Below are positions 60,505 to 64,000 of a stretch of DNA of 64,000 nucleotides, one piece after another (position 1 is the stretch's first letter; each line of letters opens with the position of its first letter). Under the pieces are notes generated by a model. That model saw only the letters and a list, made by a program, of their open reading frames with translations, had not been told where the DNA came from and ran no database searches. The stretch covers positions 1 through 64,000 of the forward strand of contig WRHM01000001.1 in assembly GCA_009783265.1 (NCBI GenBank), written 5' to 3'. This stretch comes from Oscillospiraceae bacterium. GTDB taxonomy: Bacteria; Bacillota; Clostridia; Oscillospirales; WRJC01. The position numbers and the translations under genes were made by a program.

Positions 60505-62139
60505 ATGATAGAATATAAATATATGCTTATATTTTATAATACGGAGATTATATATTTTATGAAAAGGCTTAATATAATGTTTGCCTCAGAAGAGAATTTC
60601 AATAAATGGATTTATAACAGGTCGGACTGGGAACAAACCAGAAAAGATTTGAATATGACGGAAGTTATAAATTATTTTGAAAAAAGCTCAAAAGATTTCC
60701 CGGCCGAATATTTGTATAAGCCCTGCTTAGAGCAAACAGACGCGGATTACAGATTGGAAATAATGGACGAACTTTTGGCCGATGGGGAATTGTTTAAAAA
60801 TATATCTGATTTTTGTATTCTTATAAGAAGATTCAAAATGCTTCTGCGCGATTTTAAAGAAGAAAAACATGAAATTCAAAAGCAATACAGGTTTTTATTG
60901 CTATGCGGAGAATTTACGGTAATAGCAGGCAATTTAAAAATAATACTTTCAGAAGCCAAGTCCGGGGGTCTGAAAGCATTATATGATTTCTGTTCTGAAA
61001 TTACAGGCGATGAAAAAATTAAATTTATGGATAAAGAATCCGGCTGCCTGATTAACGAGATAAATATTATATTAAAAAATACGGGAACCGCAATAAACCG
61101 GGCTGAAAAGATACTCACAGTTATTGACTGCGAAGAAGCTGGAGAAGCCGATCTCCTAAAAGAAGAAATTTTTGACTTGTACGGGATAAAAATAAAAGAC
61201 GGGTTTTCAATAGTAGACCCGCTGCCTTTATCTTATCTTGAGGAAAAAGTTTTGGGAATTTTAATAGAAAATCATGAAGAAACTTTTTTGAACCTGAAAG
61301 CATTTTTTGACGTTTATAATTCCGACGGGCAAATTATGGATAACATAAAAATTATCGCGGATCTGCTTCCGCAGTTTATATTTTATATCACATATCTGGA
61401 ATTTGTCAAAAATGCCGGACAAAACAGATTGCCGGTATGCAGGCCGGTTTTCGGCGAGGACGGTTTTTATGCTGTTGATGGCGCGGGAATTGCCCTGATT
61501 ATAAAATTTTTCGCCGAAAAATATCCTGTTGAAAATATTATATGCAATGATATAAAACTGCCAAAAAGCGGGACGTTTATTTTATCGGGACCAAATCAGG
61601 GAGGGAAAACTATTTATCTTAAAATGGCAGGGTCTTCAGCTTATCTGGCAAAATGCGGCTGTTATGTATTCTGCAGGGAATGCCGCTTGCCGTTTTACGA
61701 TAATATCCTGACTCATTTTTTGCAGAAAGAAATTTTAGGTAAAAGCCGTTTAATTGAAGAAATCGAAAGAATAGAAGTGCTTTCCCGGCAATTCAGCAGG
61801 GACAGTCTTGTTTTATTAAACGAAAGTTTTACAAGCACAAGAAGAAAAGACAGCGTAGATATTGCAGTTCACTATATCAAAAAATTTGACGAAACCGGCT
61901 GTTCTGTGGGGTTTGTCAGTCATTTTTATGAAATACCGGAGATATATAAAAACGGTGAAAATAATATTATCTCTCTGAGGAGCGGAATCGGCGAAAACGG
62001 CATGAGGACATATAAAATTTCAGAGCAGAAAGGCGACGGTTTCGCATACGCGCGCGATATAGCGCAAAACTGCGGCATGACATATAAACAGTTGATTGCC
62101 GATATAACAAATAATATAAAAACAGCGGGGAAAAAGTGA
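60505..62139 (+). CDS. MutS-like ATPase (domain V type), may start at 60559
   Basis: 544 aa; LSGPNQGGKTIYLKMAGSSAYLAKCGCYV, DSLVLLNESFTSTRRKDS, VGFVSHFYE. Confidence 0.87.
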   Translation: MIEYKYMLIFYNTEIIYFMKRLNIMFASEENFNKWIYNRSDWEQTRKDLNMTEVINYFEKSSKDFPAEYLYKPCLEQTDADYRLEIMDELLADGELFKNISDFCILIRRFKMLLRDFKEEKHEIQKQYRFLLLCGEFTVIAGNLKIILSEAKSGGLKALYDFCSEITGDEKIKFMDKESGCLINEINIILKNTGTAINRAEKILTVIDCEEAGEADLLKEEIFDLYGIKIKDGFSIVDPLPLSYLEEKVLGILIENHEETFLNLKAFFDVYNSDGQIMDNIKIIADLLPQFIFYITYLEFVKNAGQNRLPVCRPVFGEDGFYAVDGAGIALIIKFFAEKYPVENIICNDIKLPKSGTFILSGPNQGGKTIYLKMAGSSAYLAKCGCYVFCRECRLPFYDNILTHFLQKEILGKSRLIEEIERIEVLSRQFSRDSLVLLNESFTSTRRKDSVDIAVHYIKKFDETGCSVGFVSHFYEIPEIYKNGENNIISLRSGIGENGMRTYKISEQKGDGFAYARDIAQNCGMTYKQLIADITNNIKTAGKK

Positions 62140-63707
62140 TGAAAAATATAGATTTGCTTTATTTTGACAATAAAAATAATAATTATCAGCCTGCCGACGC
62201 AGGGCGCGTGAATGATTTATTTATATCTGACATGGGAATTGAGCATATTAAAAATTTAGAGGGATTTTTCGGTTCTGAAACATATAATATTTTTATAAAT
62301 ACTATAAGCGTCCCGTTGACAGACGCCGAGAAAATAAAAGAACGCCAGAATATTTTGAAAGATTTTATGGAATATCCGGGGATTGCCCAAAAAATGAAAT
62401 CTATATGCGACGAGATAAAAATAAACAAATGCCAGTCTCCTGAAACCGACGCAAAACAAAGGATGATAGATTTTCGGAATATTTTATATAGTTCGATGGA
62501 TGTTTCGCATGAGCTTGCCAAACAGCTTACGCACAGGGACTTTCAAAGCGATTCGCTTAAAGATTTGAGAAATCAGCTTGATTGCCGCGAAAAAACAGAA
62601 AAAGTAAAAGAACGCATAAACGCTATAGTTGATCTGTGTTTAAATGACAATCTTGTTTTAAATATAGAATACGGCTCCGGGTTTAAATTTAAAAACGCGT
62701 ATATATATTCCGGCGAAAATAATAATAAGCAGGAAATAAAAGAAAACGCTATATTAAAATTTTTTCAAAACAGAATCCCCAAACAAAAAGAAATCGTCAG
62801 CGGTTTTTATTACAACGAAAACTTTTTAGTGGCGGAAGAAGTAGAGGGAGAAAAAGGAATAATACCGTTGATAGCTCCGTATTTTGTATCTGTAATCTCA
62901 AATTTGAACAGGCATATACTTAATTTTTGCGCGTCATTATCCAAACATCTTTCGTTTTATATAGCTTGTATAGAAATCGTAAAATTCATGGAAAACAATA
63001 ATATAAAAACAGTTTATCCTGAATTTCACGGCGGCGAAAAAGGCATAAACGCGAAAAATCTATACGATTTTGGGCTTCTGCTGCCCAAACCAGACCAAGA
63101 GAATAATAATATTAATTCCGTAACTCCAAATGATTTTGACGACAGCGGAAATAATATATATTTAATTTCCGGGGCGAATCAGGGAGGTAAAACAACTTTT
63201 TTGAAAAGTATCGGAATCGCGCAGTTATTTGCGCAGGCAGGATTAAAAATACCTGCCGAAGAATATAAATGCCCGGTATTCAATAATTTTTTCAGCCATT
63301 TCCCGAAAGACGAAGACGAAGCTTTAAATTTCGGCAAATTAGCCGAAGAACTTACCCGTCTAAAAAAAGATATGCCGATAATAACGGACAACGCTCTTGT
63401 TTTATTAAACGAATCGTTCGCGACTACAACAGAAACTGAAGGATTTGAAATTGCGGCGGATATGCTTAAGGCTGTATCTGCATCTGAAACGCCGCCGAAA
63501 ATTTTATTTGTTACGCATAATTATCAGTTATTGAAAAAACGTCATGAAATCGGCAGGCTTTTAGAGCGTGAAACAAAAATAAAGAGTCTGATTGTATCAG
63601 AAGGGAAAAACACAACAGACAGGACATATAAAATAATCGAGGGCGAACCGCAGGAAAATATTAATACCGCAGGTTTTTTAAATAATCTGTTTTTTACAGG
63701 GTCTTGA
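62139..63707 (+). CDS. MutS-like ATPase (second of a tandem pair)
   Basis: ~522 aa; ISGANQGGKTTFLKSIGIAQLFAQAG, ALVLLNESFATTTETEG, LFVTHNYQ; start overlaps the upstream stop (TGATG). Confidence 0.87.
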   Translation: MKNIDLLYFDNKNNNYQPADAGRVNDLFISDMGIEHIKNLEGFFGSETYNIFINTISVPLTDAEKIKERQNILKDFMEYPGIAQKMKSICDEIKINKCQSPETDAKQRMIDFRNILYSSMDVSHELAKQLTHRDFQSDSLKDLRNQLDCREKTEKVKERINAIVDLCLNDNLVLNIEYGSGFKFKNAYIYSGENNNKQEIKENAILKFFQNRIPKQKEIVSGFYYNENFLVAEEVEGEKGIIPLIAPYFVSVISNLNRHILNFCASLSKHLSFYIACIEIVKFMENNNIKTVYPEFHGGEKGINAKNLYDFGLLLPKPDQENNNINSVTPNDFDDSGNNIYLISGANQGGKTTFLKSIGIAQLFAQAGLKIPAEEYKCPVFNNFFSHFPKDEDEALNFGKLAEELTRLKKDMPIITDNALVLLNESFATTTETEGFEIAADMLKAVSASETPPKILFVTHNYQLLKKRHEIGRLLERETKIKSLIVSEGKNTTDRTYKIIEGEPQENINTAGFLNNLFFTGS

Positions 63708-63776
63708 AATATTATAAATAAAAAATATTTATTTTTAAGGCTTAAAAGAGGTCTATTGCTTATTTACAGAAAACAG

Positions 63777-64000
63777 CTAACAAAACTCTTTTAAAATATC
63801 TTTTTTGATTTCTAATCGCATGGTTTTATTAACAAGTTCGCATACCCGTAAATTACCGTAAAAACCTATAACAAGCCCCGCGTCAACATGCGACAGATTA
63901 TAATATGCTTCGAGTATATACCGCATATCCGAAACTGCAAACGCGCTTGCTTCTTCAATCGTAGCCGCCGACGCCGTCGTTGAGATTATATCGTCTGATA
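63777..64000 (-). CDS. Hypothetical protein, C-terminal part only (runs off the window)
   Basis: Open minus-strand frame ...SDDIISTTASAATIEEASAFAVSDMRYILEAYYNLSHVDAGLVIGFYGNLRVCELVNKTMRLEIKKDILKEFC*. Confidence 0.6.
   Translation of the reverse strand, partial: SDDIISTTASAATIEEASAFAVSDMRYILEAYYNLSHVDAGLVIGFYGNLRVCELVNKTMRLEIKKDILKEFC

Overview
AT-rich Bacillota (Clostridia-like) chromosomal segment, read by eye only. It opens with the 5' two-thirds of a 16S rRNA gene on the minus strand. This gene has an unusually expanded V1 region and a consensus extended -10 promoter. About 45 protein genes follow: radical SAM, Nif3, Met-gamma-lyase-like, SLOG, Gfo/Idh, LysR, LTA synthase, an HTH regulator, PFOR, rplJ-rplL with an L10 leader, a membrane-anchored PstS-like protein, HAD, a P-loop kinase, sugar isomerases, a nitroreductase, a sulfatase-fold enzyme, RCC1 and transglutaminase/LRR surface proteins, a GH36/DUF4838/SIS/BadF sugar-catabolic block, an MBOAT/AlgJ-like pair and a tandem MutS-like pair. 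The most conspicuous gene is a 14.3 kb ORF (4764 aa) for a surface protein with Ig-like D2 domains, 19 SpaA-type modules in ~2 kb super-repeats, 14 InlB-like B-repeats and a variant C-terminal sorting signal (NPHTAD). The least explained signal is a set of shared end sequences: left ~CGYAGGAAATTTATATWATGTACG, right ~ATAAGCATTTTCTACGT. They bracket three intervals (about 39.51-40.55, 43.71-43.85 and, on the minus strand, 53.35-52.25 kb). Two carry tightly packed same-strand cargo (toxin-antitoxin-like pair plus NUDIX; a membrane protein) and one carries only a palindrome. All three lie between sugar-catabolism genes. I propose, as inference, an uncharacterised cassette-like or non-autonomous mobile element. 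Several other palindromic elements are present, including one translated in-frame within a radical SAM gene.
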